Source of the DNA: Acidobacteriota bacterium
Lineage (GTDB): Bacteria > Acidobacteriota > Terriglobia > Acidiferrales > UBA7541
NCBI GenBank assembly: GCA_028876695.1
Contig: JAGWRH010000080.1
Location: forward strand, 1-20,866
DNA length: 20,866 nt
Direction of reading: 5' to 3'
The notes below the pieces were generated by a model that ran no database searches, was not told the DNA's origin, and saw only the letters and a list, made by a program, of their open reading frames with translations. The stretch's first letter is position 1; the number at the start of each line of letters is the position of its first letter. Shown one piece after another: positions 1 to 8,350 of this stretch. Position numbers and translations under genes: made by a program.

Positions 1-918
1 CATGGTATCGGCGGCCAGGCGGCTCGCTTGCCCGGCCGAGCAAAAGAAGATCTGCCTGCCATCGTACGTCCACGAGAGATCCGTGATGTTCCCCTGGGCA
101 TGAAACACGGTTTGCTTCCGCAGCGACGGAACCTCGAGAATGGCAATCGAGTCATCGGCCCAATCGCCTCCGATTTGGACTACGCAGGCGAGGCTGCCTT
201 CGTCCGGACTGAAGGACGCGTGGCCAAAGCCCTCGACCGCGACATCATCTACGAGCTCGCCGGCTGCTGACGCAGCATCGCCATCGGGGCTAGCGCTCTC
301 GCGCCATTCGGGCCAGCCCGAGCATTCCGCGAGAGGCAATTCCGCGACGGGAGCCGCTTCGAAGGGCATCGCCGCAGGCAGTTGCTCTGACGCTTGCCAG
401 AGTTGCACGCGCGCATTGCCCCCGCCGCTTGAAGCGGCGACGAAATAGTTCCCGGATTCCGACCATGCCATCGCCGATGGAAACGAATCAAAAGTTCCGA
501 ACGCGCCCAGAAATAGCTTCGCGCTGAGATCGAAAGCGTGCAGCGAGCGCGGCCATCCGCTCCATGCCGCAACTAAAAGCCGCCCCGAAGGCGACCAGGC
601 GAATGCAGCGGGCTGCCCGGGGGCAGAAGTCCCGTGACTTCCCGGAACGGCGAGAGCGAGCAACGGCACTCCTATTTCAATGTCATAGAGCGCCACACTT
701 TCCAGACCGCGCCGAACTAACGGCGAAACCGCGCAGATTTGGCCCTCGGGAGACACGGCGAGATGCGGCGAGCGCCCGGTGAAGACTTTCTTCACGAGCC
801 AATTTGACTCGCGCGAAAGATCGCGCAACCCTCGCGTGACAAGAGCCGAGGAGCGCAACACCAGCGCCTGAGCCGGGGCGGGGACGATTTGCCGCGAGGA
901 TTTGTCACGCGCAGGCAT
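1..918 (-). CDS. WD40-like beta-propeller protein, C-terminus cut by window edge
   Basis: On the minus strand the frame stays open for 306 codons from an ATG at 918 to the left edge, so the C-terminus lies outside the window. The visible protein shows repeated propeller-blade signatures: FAWSPSGRLLVAAW (about residues 106-119), MAWSESGNYFVAAS (150-163), ASFSPDEGSLACVV (234-247) and LSWTYDGRQIFFCS (281-294). Each is followed by a strand carrying hydrophobic residues and D/W, as in WD40 or TolB-like blades. There is no signal peptide at this start, so it is probably cytoplasmic. The ATG lies 7 bp after the stop of the J-domain gene, which suggests co-transcription and translational coupling; no good Shine-Dalgarno sequence precedes it, so the exact start is uncertain. 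Propellers of this kind are usually protein-interaction scaffolds, and no enzymatic function is visible. Confidence 0.72.
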   Translation of the reverse strand, partial: MPARDKSSRQIVPAPAQALVLRSSALVTRGLRDLSRESNWLVKKVFTGRSPHLAVSPEGQICAVSPLVRRGLESVALYDIEIGVPLLALAVPGSHGTSAPGQPAAFAWSPSGRLLVAAWSGWPRSLHAFDLSAKLFLGAFGTFDSFPSAMAWSESGNYFVAASSGGGNARVQLWQASEQLPAAMPFEAAPVAELPLAECSGWPEWRESASPDGDAASAAGELVDDVAVEGFGHASFSPDEGSLACVVQIGGDWADDSIAILEVPSLRKQTVFHAQGNITDLSWTYDGRQIFFCSAGQASRLAADTM

Positions 919-925
919 AGGAGGA

Positions 926-1840
926 TCAGTCGGAGGAATCGTCCGAATTTTCGATTCGAGAGCGCGCCTGGGAGATTTGAGCTTCCACTTTTTGAGTCAT
1001 TTCCTTCAGTACGTCGCGGCCATATTTTTCGGCTTCGCCCACACGCTCTTTTAGTTCGTACAAATCGGAGCGCACCAACTGCTGCAGTTCAGCTTCGATT
1101 TCGGCCAGACGTCCGCGGGCTTGGCTGAGCCTGCGAATGACGCGGATCAACTCGGCGCCGGGTCCTTCGCCCTTTACGGACTCCGGGCTGCACTCGTACT
1201 GAGCCAGGATTTGCGTGAGCCGCGTTTCGTCAGCTTGTTCGTATGCCTGATTGGCCTCGGCCATCAGTTGCTGGCGCTTGAGGCGGTCGTCACGGTCGGA
1301 AGTGAGGTCGGGATGGATACGCTTGGCCACGTCGCGATAGAGGCGTTTCATTTCCGGAGAGGCCGCGAAAGCGCGCGGTTCCTGGATGGACCGCTCGCCG
1401 GCGGCGGATTTCGTCTCGTCAGCGCGGGCGCGAGCCTCGCGCGCGGCCTTCTGGACTCGGTCATTGCCGGGCTGCCGGCGCGCGAGCCGCTCCGCGAGTT
1501 GCGCTTTGTACTCGTCGAGTTCGGCATAGCGCGCGCCGATGAAATGCAGATAGCGCCGTTCGAACGCAGCGAGCTCCGCATGCAAGTTCGCAAAGCGCAG
1601 CTCGCGTTCGGCCAGTTCGGTTTCAATGGCCGCCTGTTCCGCGAGTTTGCGGGCAAGTTCCTGGTCTTCTGGTTTTTCGATGGGTGGTTTTGCGGCCGGT
1701 GCGTTATCGATCGCCCGCGGATCCGGTTTCCCGGGACGAGGCTCGGCTGCTCTGAGCGTCACGAGGTCTGCCTCTGATAGCGCGCGAGAACGCGGCGTGC
1801 CCGGGGGCGAAGAACATCCCAAACCACGGTTCAGCCGCAA
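926..1840 (-). CDS. J-domain (DnaJ-like) protein with coiled coils
   Basis: This 304-residue protein carries a J-domain core at about residues 163-205, MKRLYRDVAKRIHPDLTSD, with the diagnostic HPD tripeptide at 176-178 that stimulates Hsp70 ATPase activity in the family. Unlike classical DnaJ, the J-domain lies in the middle. It is flanked by charged coiled-coil-like helices (about 55-120 and 225-295), and there is no zinc-finger or Gly/Phe region. The N-terminal 50 residues are Pro/Ala-rich and look disordered. The start is a TTG at 1840 with AGAGAG a few bases upstream; the next in-frame ATG is inside the J-domain, so a non-ATG start is required. A TACAAT hexamer about 15 bases upstream of the start may be a -10 box. 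The downstream neighbour is the propeller gene, 7 bp away. It is probably a co-chaperone with an unknown client; related J proteins of this layout are mostly uncharacterised. Confidence 0.8.
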   Translation of the reverse strand: MRLNRGLGCSSPPGTPRSRALSEADLVTLRAAEPRPGKPDPRAIDNAPAAKPPIEKPEDQELARKLAEQAAIETELAERELRFANLHAELAAFERRYLHFIGARYAELDEYKAQLAERLARRQPGNDRVQKAAREARARADETKSAAGERSIQEPRAFAASPEMKRLYRDVAKRIHPDLTSDRDDRLKRQQLMAEANQAYEQADETRLTQILAQYECSPESVKGEGPGAELIRVIRRLSQARGRLAEIEAELQQLVRSDLYELKERVGEAEKYGRDVLKEMTQKVEAQISQARSRIENSDDSSD

Positions 1841-1887
1841 GAACTCTCTATAAATTGTAAGGGGGGAGCGCTTACGCGCCTGAAAAT

Positions 1888-1924
1888 TGGCGCGCGGCTG
1901 TTTCCAGAATCCAACCGCGCGCCA
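1888..1924 (-). terminator. Probable intrinsic terminator after the first DinB gene
   Basis: A perfect 10-bp inverted repeat has arms at 1888-1897 and 1915-1924 (TGGCGCGCGG and its complement) with a 17-base loop. Read on the minus strand, it comes just after the DinB stop at 1945 and is followed by AATTTTC, as expected for a Rho-independent terminator. The loop is longer than usual, so a different role as a protein-binding palindrome is possible. Confidence 0.5.
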
Positions 1925-1944
1925 GGAACGCGCTGATTCGTAAG

Positions 1945-2451
1945 TTATTTCGCCGCGAGGATGCGTTCGATCTGGGAGAAGTGGTTCAAATCATGCCCTG
2001 CAGTCATTTCCACGATCACGCGAACGGTCTGCTCGCCGCGTTCGGGATGGATCGCGGATTTCTTCCAATCCTCGGGCGTGAGGGACTTGAATAGAGCCAC
2101 ATTTGCTTCGCGGAGACTGCGATACTGCTCGAATGATTTGCGCGCATCACGCTTTTCGTAGCGCATTGCAGCGGCCCAGGCATCCTGGTCGAAAGGCTGA
2201 ATCGGTTCGCCCGGCTGGCCGAGAACCATGCGCACACGCCAGCCCATGGCGAATTCCGTGTCCGCCAGATGCGCCACGATTTCGGAGATCGACCATTTGT
2301 CCGGCGCAGGCCGCTTACGCGCCTTGGCAGGCGAGACTCGCTTGAGCAATTTCGCCAATGTCGCGGGCGCCGCCGCTTGCAGCTTTACCGGATCGCGCTC
2401 GGCCAGAAACGCGTAGATCTTCCGCTTGTACTGTTCCGCCGTTTCCTGCAT
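1945..2451 (-). CDS. DinB-family protein (DinB_2-like four-helix bundle)
   Basis: The 168-residue product has the DinB/YfiT signature. A helix contains WSISEIVAHLADTEF with His61, and a C-terminal helix AGHDLNHFSQIERI contains His153 and His157. These three histidines are the usual metal-binding triad of the fold. The family includes putative metal-dependent hydrolases and thiol transferases (such as the bacillithiol transferase BstA), but the substrate cannot be read from this sequence. The frame is open further upstream, but the ATG at 2451 was chosen because GAGGAG lies about 8-10 bases before it and the family begins near this point. The M13 peptidase gene lies upstream with a 94-bp gap, and a hairpin lies downstream. 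A second, divergent DinB protein is encoded at 8351-8872. Confidence 0.85.
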   Translation of the reverse strand: MQETAEQYKRKIYAFLAERDPVKLQAAAPATLAKLLKRVSPAKARKRPAPDKWSISEIVAHLADTEFAMGWRVRMVLGQPGEPIQPFDQDAWAAAMRYEKRDARKSFEQYRSLREANVALFKSLTPEDWKKSAIHPERGEQTVRVIVEMTAGHDLNHFSQIERILAAK

Positions 2452-2545
2452 CGCTTTTACTCCTCGTGACCCCTGCCGCGAGGCACGCCAAGAGGGGTCT
2501 TCGGCGCGCCAACCGCGCCTCGGGATGAATATGCTTCCTGCAACG

Positions 2546-4744
2546 TCACCAGATCTGGCAACGCTGGCCGGCGGGCCGCACCATCGGCGAAGTTTCGCTG
2601 CAACCAAACGCTTTCGCAAACGCCGGCGTATTCGAGAGCGGCGCGTTGGTGCGAAATTGATCGAGCGGGTGTGGGTCGGTCTTCATGTACAGCTGCGCGA
2701 TCTCCGGACGATAATTGGTGGCCCACAATCGCGCCCATGCCAGGAAAAACCGCTGATCGGGCGTGAAACCGTCGATCGGCTTGGCGGATTTCGCTTCGGG
2801 CGTGGTCTGAAAAGCGCGGTAGGAAATCGTCATGCCGCCGAGGTCGGCAATACTTTCGCCCTCATCGAGATTTCCCGGTTCGTGCAAACCGTAAGCCTCG
2901 AAGGCATCGAACTGCTTGACGATGCACTCGCCGCGCTGCTGGAAGTTTTTTAGATCTTGCGGCGTCCACCAATTTTTCAGGTTGCCATGGCCATCAAATT
3001 TGGCGCCCTGATCATCGAAGCCGTGTGTCAATTCATGCCCGATCACAGCGCCGATGCCGCCGTAATTCACGGCGTCATCCGCGTGCGGATCGAAAATCGG
3101 CGGTTGCAGTATGCCCGCGGGGAAAACGATCTCGTTCATCGACGAATCGTAGTACGCATTCACGGTTGGCGGCGTCATCTGCCAGAGCGTGCGATCGAGC
3201 GGCTTCCCGATCTTAGATAAATCCCATTCGAATTCGAAATCGTTGCCGCGCAGGAAATTTTCGACGTAAGTACCGCGGGTCACGCTGTATTTCGAGTAAT
3301 CGCGCCACTTATCCGGGTAGCCGATTTTCAACGTGATCATGTCCAGCTTGGCGATGGCCTGCTTGCGTGTTTCGGGGCTCATCCATGAGAGCGTCGAAAG
3401 ATCCTGATGCAGGGCGGCCATCAGATTTTTAACCATGGCGAGGGCGCTGGCCTTCGCTGCCGGGGGAAAGGCTCGCTGGACGTAAAATTGTCCGAGGGCT
3501 TCTCCTAATTCGCGATCTGTGGAGCGCACGCAGCGCTGCCAGCGCGGAAGATCCTGCTTTGCACCCGTCAGCGTCCGGCCATAGAAATTGAAGTTTTCCT
3601 CCTCGAACTTGGCGGGCAAGGCCGGGGCGGCGGTGTGCAGCAGGTGCCACCGCAGATAAACTTTCCAGTCCGCCAGCGGCGCTGAAGCGATCGCCGCATC
3701 GAAAGCCTTGAAAAATTCCGGCTGGCCCATATCCGCGCCACTAAGGTTCGGATGGCCGACCTCCGCGAAGTAGGTTTGCCAGGAAAAGTGCGGCGTGGCG
3801 TCGTCGAGCTGCCGGAGGGTCATAGGGTGATAGTTCTTCTCCGGAATGCGCAAGTCAGCGACTTTGGTGGACGCTTCCGCGAGCTTGGTTTCGAGTTGCA
3901 GCACAGTCTGCGCCTCGCTCTGGGCCTTGGCCGGATTGTCCCCAAGCAGCGAGAACATTTTGACTACATGCGCCACGTATTCGGCGCGCAGCGTTTTCGA
4001 GCGCGCGTCCTGATCGACGTAGTATTGCCGGTCGGGCAGACCTAGCCCGCCCTGCCCGGCACCAGCGATCACTTCCGAGCTATTTTTCAAATCCTGCTCG
4101 GAACCGAACTGAAATCCCACGTTAACGCCCATGCTCTGCAGCCGCGCGATTTCCGCCTGCAATTCCCGGGCATTACCGATCGCCGCAATACGCCGGAACT
4201 CCGGATCGAGCGGCTTCGTTCCCGCTGCTTCGACGGCGCTCGTATTCATGCAACTATCGTAGTACGCGCCGATCTTTTGCCAGTTGGAGCCCGCCTGCGC
4301 GTGCGGGTCCTTCGATGCTTGCTCGAGGATCTGGCGCAAAAGCGCCTGATTGCGATCCTGCAGGACGTTGAAGACGCCCCACGCAGCATGGTCGGCCGGA
4401 ATCGGGTGCGAACGCATCCAGCCGCCATCGGCAAATTGCCAAAAATTCTGGCAGGGGGTTGCGGAGCGATCGAGATTCGCGAGGTCGAATCCGTGGGCGG
4501 CCGATTCGGATTCTTCTTTCGAGGACGCTTGAGCGCTGCCCGCGGCGGCGTTGCCCGCGGAGTAGCCGAACACACTGGAGCAGTTGCCGCGAAATGCTTG
4601 TACTCGCGACGATGGAGACTGCGCGCGCGCGGCGGCAGGCCAAAGCACGAGCGCCACGGCGGCGATGATTGTCGCGGTGCCCAACGCTCCAGATCCGCTG
4701 AATCCGTTCGTTTGTGATTTTCTCCAGGGTGTTATCGGCTTCAC
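2546..4744 (-). CDS. M13 family zinc metallopeptidase (neprilysin/PepO-like), secreted
   Basis: This protein of about 732 residues is a full-length M13 endopeptidase. Visible motifs are NAYYDSSMNEIVFPAG (from residue 529), the zinc site HELTH (570-574), GESIADLGG with the third zinc ligand Glu630 and Asp634, and the family C-terminal pattern FRTNAPLSNTPAFAKAFGC ending in CQIW. The N-terminus has a hydrophobic stretch (about 20-38) followed by AARA-QS, which looks like a signal peptidase I site, so the enzyme is probably exported or anchored to the inner membrane. The frame opens at a GTG at 4759. A second GTG at 4744 has GAGGGA about 7 bases upstream and is preferred here; no ATG fits. Conserved cysteines near the start of the mature domain (CQNFWQFADGGW) match the family. 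The likely role is degradation of extracellular or periplasmic peptides. It may be transcribed alone. Confidence 0.95.
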   Translation of the reverse strand: MKPITPWRKSQTNGFSGSGALGTATIIAAVALVLWPAAARAQSPSSRVQAFRGNCSSVFGYSAGNAAAGSAQASSKEESESAAHGFDLANLDRSATPCQNFWQFADGGWMRSHPIPADHAAWGVFNVLQDRNQALLRQILEQASKDPHAQAGSNWQKIGAYYDSCMNTSAVEAAGTKPLDPEFRRIAAIGNARELQAEIARLQSMGVNVGFQFGSEQDLKNSSEVIAGAGQGGLGLPDRQYYVDQDARSKTLRAEYVAHVVKMFSLLGDNPAKAQSEAQTVLQLETKLAEASTKVADLRIPEKNYHPMTLRQLDDATPHFSWQTYFAEVGHPNLSGADMGQPEFFKAFDAAIASAPLADWKVYLRWHLLHTAAPALPAKFEEENFNFYGRTLTGAKQDLPRWQRCVRSTDRELGEALGQFYVQRAFPPAAKASALAMVKNLMAALHQDLSTLSWMSPETRKQAIAKLDMITLKIGYPDKWRDYSKYSVTRGTYVENFLRGNDFEFEWDLSKIGKPLDRTLWQMTPPTVNAYYDSSMNEIVFPAGILQPPIFDPHADDAVNYGGIGAVIGHELTHGFDDQGAKFDGHGNLKNWWTPQDLKNFQQRGECIVKQFDAFEAYGLHEPGNLDEGESIADLGGMTISYRAFQTTPEAKSAKPIDGFTPDQRFFLAWARLWATNYRPEIAQLYMKTDPHPLDQFRTNAPLSNTPAFAKAFGCSETSPMVRPAGQRCQIW

Positions 4745-5121
4745 TGAAGCATCCCTCACTGTCGCGGCATCGCGCGAACCGATGCCCAGCTTGAAATTTA
4801 TCTCCTCGTGCGACTTCGCTGATCAATACGCCCGAACTGAAGGCTCGCGCCGGACCCACGGCACGAGGCGAAATCGCAGAGACACATTCTCAGTGGAGCG
4901 CCAACGCGTGTCAATCTCTTGCTGCAGGCGAGAGCGGCAGATGGGCGGAGTGATGGGCTTGCGCCCCGGCGGGCTCGCCCAACGGCGGCTGAACCTGATG
5001 ACGCCATTTCGGAACTGGGTGTGCGAGCGCCGCGAACCTTGGACGGCGATTCCAGAGGAGCCACAACGCTCAGCCGAATTCGGGTGCCGTGATTGATTGG
5101 TATTGGGTTACGCGACCGACC
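4745..5121. other. Intergenic region upstream of the M13 peptidase gene
   Basis: This stretch of about 375 bp lies between the radical SAM stop and the M13 start, both on the minus strand. Open frames in it translate to Arg/Ser-rich sequence with no family resemblance, so I call no gene. On the minus strand a GAGGAG purine tract lies at 4802-4807, but no ATG, GTG or TTG follows at a suitable distance. The M13 promoter and the radical SAM terminator presumably lie here; I could not identify either with confidence. Confidence 0.4.
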
Positions 5122-6231
5122 CTATGACGACGCGTGTGTGGCTGAATCGGCGGCGGACGCGGATGCAGGCGATGTAGACGAGCTCGGCGCGGGAACGCGC
5201 GGTGCAGCCGCGGGACGGTGCGCGAGATTGCCGATCTGATAGAGAGCGCTGGAAGCGGCATGCTGCATGGCCAGCGAACTTTCGACGCCGCACGTGCAGC
5301 CCGGGCACTCGCGGCGCACCATGGCTTCGGACTGGCGCATGTATTCGTCCGACGCGAGAATGTCGGCCAGGTGATCCTTCAAAATATTTCCGACGGGTTT
5401 CAAGGGATAGCAACCGGTAAGGATGTCGCCATTGGAGAGCACGAAAACCTGCAAATAGCCGAGTACGCATGGCGGCTCGGCGAGCTTTTCGCGATTGTAA
5501 TAGCGCGTGATGTAGTCGATTTCGTATTCCGGGCGATGAATCGTATCGCGCAGGAACTTGGCGATTTTAATTACGTCCGCTTTTGCAGGCCACATCGCTT
5601 CCAAGTCCGCGTTGGCAAGAAAATAGAGGCTGCGGCTTAGAATATTAAATTCGAGCTGGGCGCCGACCTCGGAAGCGGCGGCGGCGAGTCCTTCCAGTTC
5701 GCCGGCGGACAGGCGGTTCAGCGTGACCGACAGAACGACTTCTTTATCACGGAGCAGCCGGATGCCCTCGACCCCCAGATCGAAGTAGCCGCGAATGCCG
5801 CGAATCTGGTCATTTGTATCGCGAAGTCCGTCGATGGACACGGCGATTTTTGTGATGGGCGAATCGTTGATTTCCCGGTGCAGCTTTTTCGGGAGGAGGC
5901 CGTTCGTTTGTACGATGATCTTCTCGAAGCGGCTTGCGTCGGCGCGCCGCATGATTTCGAAAAAGTCGCGGCGGAGGAGCGGCTCGCCTCCGGTGAAGCG
6001 CAGACCAGTAATGCCGGACGCATGGATTTCGTCGAGCAGTGAGATCGCGCGGTCTGTGGAGATGGCGTCCTGCCAGCGCGATTTCCAGTAATCGCAGCTG
6101 ATGCAGCGGGCCTGGCAATTCTCGGTGAGCTTAATATGCGCCGCCAACGGACGAGCCACTTGCGGTAGAAATTTCGGCGAAACTTTGCTGCCTAGCCAAA
6201 CGCGCGATAGGTAGGAAGCGGGGTAGAACAT
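5122..6231 (-). CDS. Radical SAM protein with C-terminal auxiliary cysteine cluster
   Basis: This 369-residue protein contains the radical SAM signature CQARCISC (C39, C43, C46), which binds the [4Fe-4S]-SAM cluster, and the GGEP motif at 81-84 that contacts SAM. The C-terminal part has Cys255, Cys274 and the CPGCTC group (309-314), a SPASM/Twitch-like pattern that suggests an additional Fe-S cluster. The overall style is MoaA/PqqE-like (KLTENCQARCISCDYW). The last 30 residues are Pro/Ala/Ser-rich low complexity. The start is the ATG at 6231, with GGAG five bases upstream; an in-frame GTG six bases earlier overlaps that ribosome site. Auxiliary-cluster radical SAM proteins commonly modify peptides or cofactors, but no precursor peptide or partner gene is visible nearby, so the substrate is unknown. 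It reads away from the acyl-CoA synthetase gene. Confidence 0.88.
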   Translation of the reverse strand: MFYPASYLSRVWLGSKVSPKFLPQVARPLAAHIKLTENCQARCISCDYWKSRWQDAISTDRAISLLDEIHASGITGLRFTGGEPLLRRDFFEIMRRADASRFEKIIVQTNGLLPKKLHREINDSPITKIAVSIDGLRDTNDQIRGIRGYFDLGVEGIRLLRDKEVVLSVTLNRLSAGELEGLAAAASEVGAQLEFNILSRSLYFLANADLEAMWPAKADVIKIAKFLRDTIHRPEYEIDYITRYYNREKLAEPPCVLGYLQVFVLSNGDILTGCYPLKPVGNILKDHLADILASDEYMRQSEAMVRRECPGCTCGVESSLAMQHAASSALYQIGNLAHRPAAAPRVPAPSSSTSPASASAADSATHASS

Positions 6232-6523
6232 GAACACTCCGGGAGCAAGGATCGCTCATCGTCAGGCGGCTTTTGGAGCGCGGCTTTCAGCGCACTCGGA
6301 CTCGGTTTGAGTGTAGTTCTTGACACGGATTTTTTCAACGGCAGCAACGCATGGCCGATCCTGGGCGAACTGCCGTGGGTGGGCGAGCAACGAGATCTTG
6401 GCGAACGCACCGTGTCGCCCCTAGAAACGCACGTAAGCGACCGCGATTGCGCGGGGCGGCAGCGATGGGCTAGAGTTCCAGCGCGGCGAGCAGTCAGGGC
6501 GCGCCGGGGACTCCGCTATAGCG
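6232..6523. promoter_or_regulatory. Divergent intergenic region, radical SAM / acyl-CoA synthetase
   Basis: About 290 bp separates the divergent starts and must hold promoters for both genes. A TTGACA hexamer occurs at 6320-6325 on the plus strand, but no acceptable -10 box follows at 16-18 bases. No palindrome or riboswitch-like element was recognised, and short open frames here do not look like real proteins. Confidence 0.35.
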
Positions 6524-8338
6524 ATGGACAAGTATCCGTCAGTGCCGAAAAGCTTTCTTGACGGGGTGGACCGCTACCGCAATCCGCGCACCCAGATATA
6601 TCGCGACGCAAAGGGCTGGCGATCGATATCCGCGAAGGAAATGTTGCGACGAATCGCTGCGCTCGCGAAGGCGCTCGTGGAATTGGGCGTTCATCCCGGA
6701 GACCGCGTCGGAATTTTTGCCCCAAACTGCCCGGAATGGCACGTGGCTGACTTTGCGATTCAAGGAATCGGCGCGGTGACGGTTCCGGTGTATTTCCACG
6801 AATCCCCGGAGCGGCTGACATACATTTTGAACGACTCGGGCGCGAAGATTGCGATCACGGCCGGTGTCGCGCAGGCGGAGTTGCTCACGAAATGCCGCAA
6901 AGATTTGCCGCATCTCGAGCAACTGATCTGCGCGCGGGGACCGGCTGATCTACCAGCTGAAGTGTTGCAATACGAGACGCTCACGGCGGTGGCGGGAGAA
7001 AACGAAGTAGCGGCGTACCGGAAACGAGTTGCGGAGGTGGCGCCCGATCAGTTGGCGACGATCATTTACACGTCCGGCACAACCGGCGAGCCGAAGGGCG
7101 TGATGCTTTCGCACTCGAATCTAAGCTCGAATGCGAACGATTTCGGCGGCGATTTTAGCTTGTCTCCATCGGATGTCGGACTGTCGCTATTGCCCTTGGC
7201 GCACGTGTACGAACGCACCATCGATTACGGAAATTTCTTTCACGGAGTTTCGGTGGCGTACGTGGAGCAGATGGAGACGGCCGCCGAGGCCCTGCTCGAC
7301 GTGCGTCCGACGATGGTCGCCGCCGTACCGCGCTTTTATGAAAAAATTTACGCGAACATCATCGAGACAGGACATCGCGTCGGCGGCACGCGCGAGAAAA
7401 TCTTCAACTGGGCTATGCGAGTAGCCGCCCAGTCGGTTCCATGGCGTGCGTATGGCAAGCACGTGCCAGCCGGAACGCGGCTGCAGTGGCACCTTGCGGA
7501 TATCCTCGTATATTCGAAAATTCGAAGGGGAGTGGGCGGACGCATTCGCGTGTTTAGCGCAGGGGGTGCACCGCTGGCTGCGGAGCTGGCGGAATTCTTC
7601 TGGAGCGTCAATCTGCCGGTCTATCAGGGGTACGGGTTGACGGAGACATCACCGGTGGTGACCGCGAACTCGCCGAAAGCGAACCGCGTGGGAACTGTTG
7701 GACGGCCAATTCCCCACGTGCAAGTCAAGATCGCGGATGACGGTGAGATCCTTGTGAAGGGGCCGTGCGTGATGCAGGGTTACTACCGCAAGCCCGATGA
7801 GACGCGGGCGGTGTTCACCGCCGACGGCTGGTTTTGCACCGGGGACGTCGGGAGGATCGACGACGGCGGATTTTTGATCATCACGGACCGGAAAAAAGAG
7901 TTGCTGAAGACGGCAGGCGGAAAGTTCGTGGCGCCCGCGCCGATCGAGAACGCGCTGAAAACGTCGCGATACATTTCGAACGCCATCGTAGTGGGCGACC
8001 GGAGAAAGTTTGTTTCGGTTTTGATCGTGCCGAATTTTGGCGCGCTTGAAACCGCGGCGCAAAAGTCGGGCCATGAACTAACGAGCCCGGCGCAGGCGAG
8101 CAGCGATCCTTGGGTGCGGGATCTACTGGCAGCGGAGATGGAGCGGCTGACGGCTCCGCTGGCGCAATATGAGAAACCGAAGCGGTTTGCGATCGTCGAG
8201 CAGGACTTTACCTTTGCCAACGGACTGCTGACGTACACATTGAAACTGAAGCGCAGAGCGATAGAGCAGCAGTATCGCGATGTGATCGAGCGCATGTACG
8301 CCGACGTGGAGGAACCGCGGCCGCAGGCGATCGGCTAG
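6524..8338 (+). CDS. Long-chain acyl-CoA synthetase (AMP-forming, FadD-like)
   Basis: The 604-residue product is a complete ANL-superfamily adenylating enzyme, predicted to activate fatty acids with ATP and CoA for beta-oxidation or lipid synthesis. Motifs visible in order are the P-loop TSGTTGEPKG (183-192), YGLTETSP (370-377), the TGD core with Asp441 (439-441), DRKKELLKTAGGKFVAP (455-471) typical of long-chain acyl-CoA synthetases, and the C-terminal LLTYTLKLKRRAI (568-580), which carries the lysine used in adenylation. The residue after LLT is Tyr where many relatives have Pro. There is no signal peptide or membrane segment. The ATG at 6524 fits family N-termini, although its Shine-Dalgarno sequence is weak. 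The gene is followed after 12 bp by a DinB-fold gene, so the two are probably co-transcribed. Chain-length preference cannot be inferred. Confidence 0.94.
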   Translation: MDKYPSVPKSFLDGVDRYRNPRTQIYRDAKGWRSISAKEMLRRIAALAKALVELGVHPGDRVGIFAPNCPEWHVADFAIQGIGAVTVPVYFHESPERLTYILNDSGAKIAITAGVAQAELLTKCRKDLPHLEQLICARGPADLPAEVLQYETLTAVAGENEVAAYRKRVAEVAPDQLATIIYTSGTTGEPKGVMLSHSNLSSNANDFGGDFSLSPSDVGLSLLPLAHVYERTIDYGNFFHGVSVAYVEQMETAAEALLDVRPTMVAAVPRFYEKIYANIIETGHRVGGTREKIFNWAMRVAAQSVPWRAYGKHVPAGTRLQWHLADILVYSKIRRGVGGRIRVFSAGGAPLAAELAEFFWSVNLPVYQGYGLTETSPVVTANSPKANRVGTVGRPIPHVQVKIADDGEILVKGPCVMQGYYRKPDETRAVFTADGWFCTGDVGRIDDGGFLIITDRKKELLKTAGGKFVAPAPIENALKTSRYISNAIVVGDRRKFVSVLIVPNFGALETAAQKSGHELTSPAQASSDPWVRDLLAAEMERLTAPLAQYEKPKRFAIVEQDFTFANGLLTYTLKLKRRAIEQQYRDVIERMYADVEEPRPQAIG

Positions 8339-8350
8339 CGTGGAGGGAGG

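Noticed and set aside
1121..1777. A 218-codon plus-strand open frame antisense to the J-domain gene
   Set aside because: The minus-strand frame has the HPD motif and a coherent coiled-coil pattern; the plus-strand frame has no recognisable features.
2468..2499. 7-bp inverted repeat GACCCCT...AGGGGTC between the M13 and DinB genes
   Set aside because: An 18-base loop and no T-tract; likely chance in GC-rich sequence.
6320..6325. TTGACA as a -35 box for the acyl-CoA synthetase
   Set aside because: No acceptable -10 sequence lies 16-18 bases downstream, and the start codon is about 200 bases away.
6307..6561. Small plus-strand frame beside the radical SAM gene, considered as a peptide precursor
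   Set aside because: TTG start, no leader/core pattern, Arg-rich C-terminal half, and it runs into the acyl-CoA synthetase gene in another frame.
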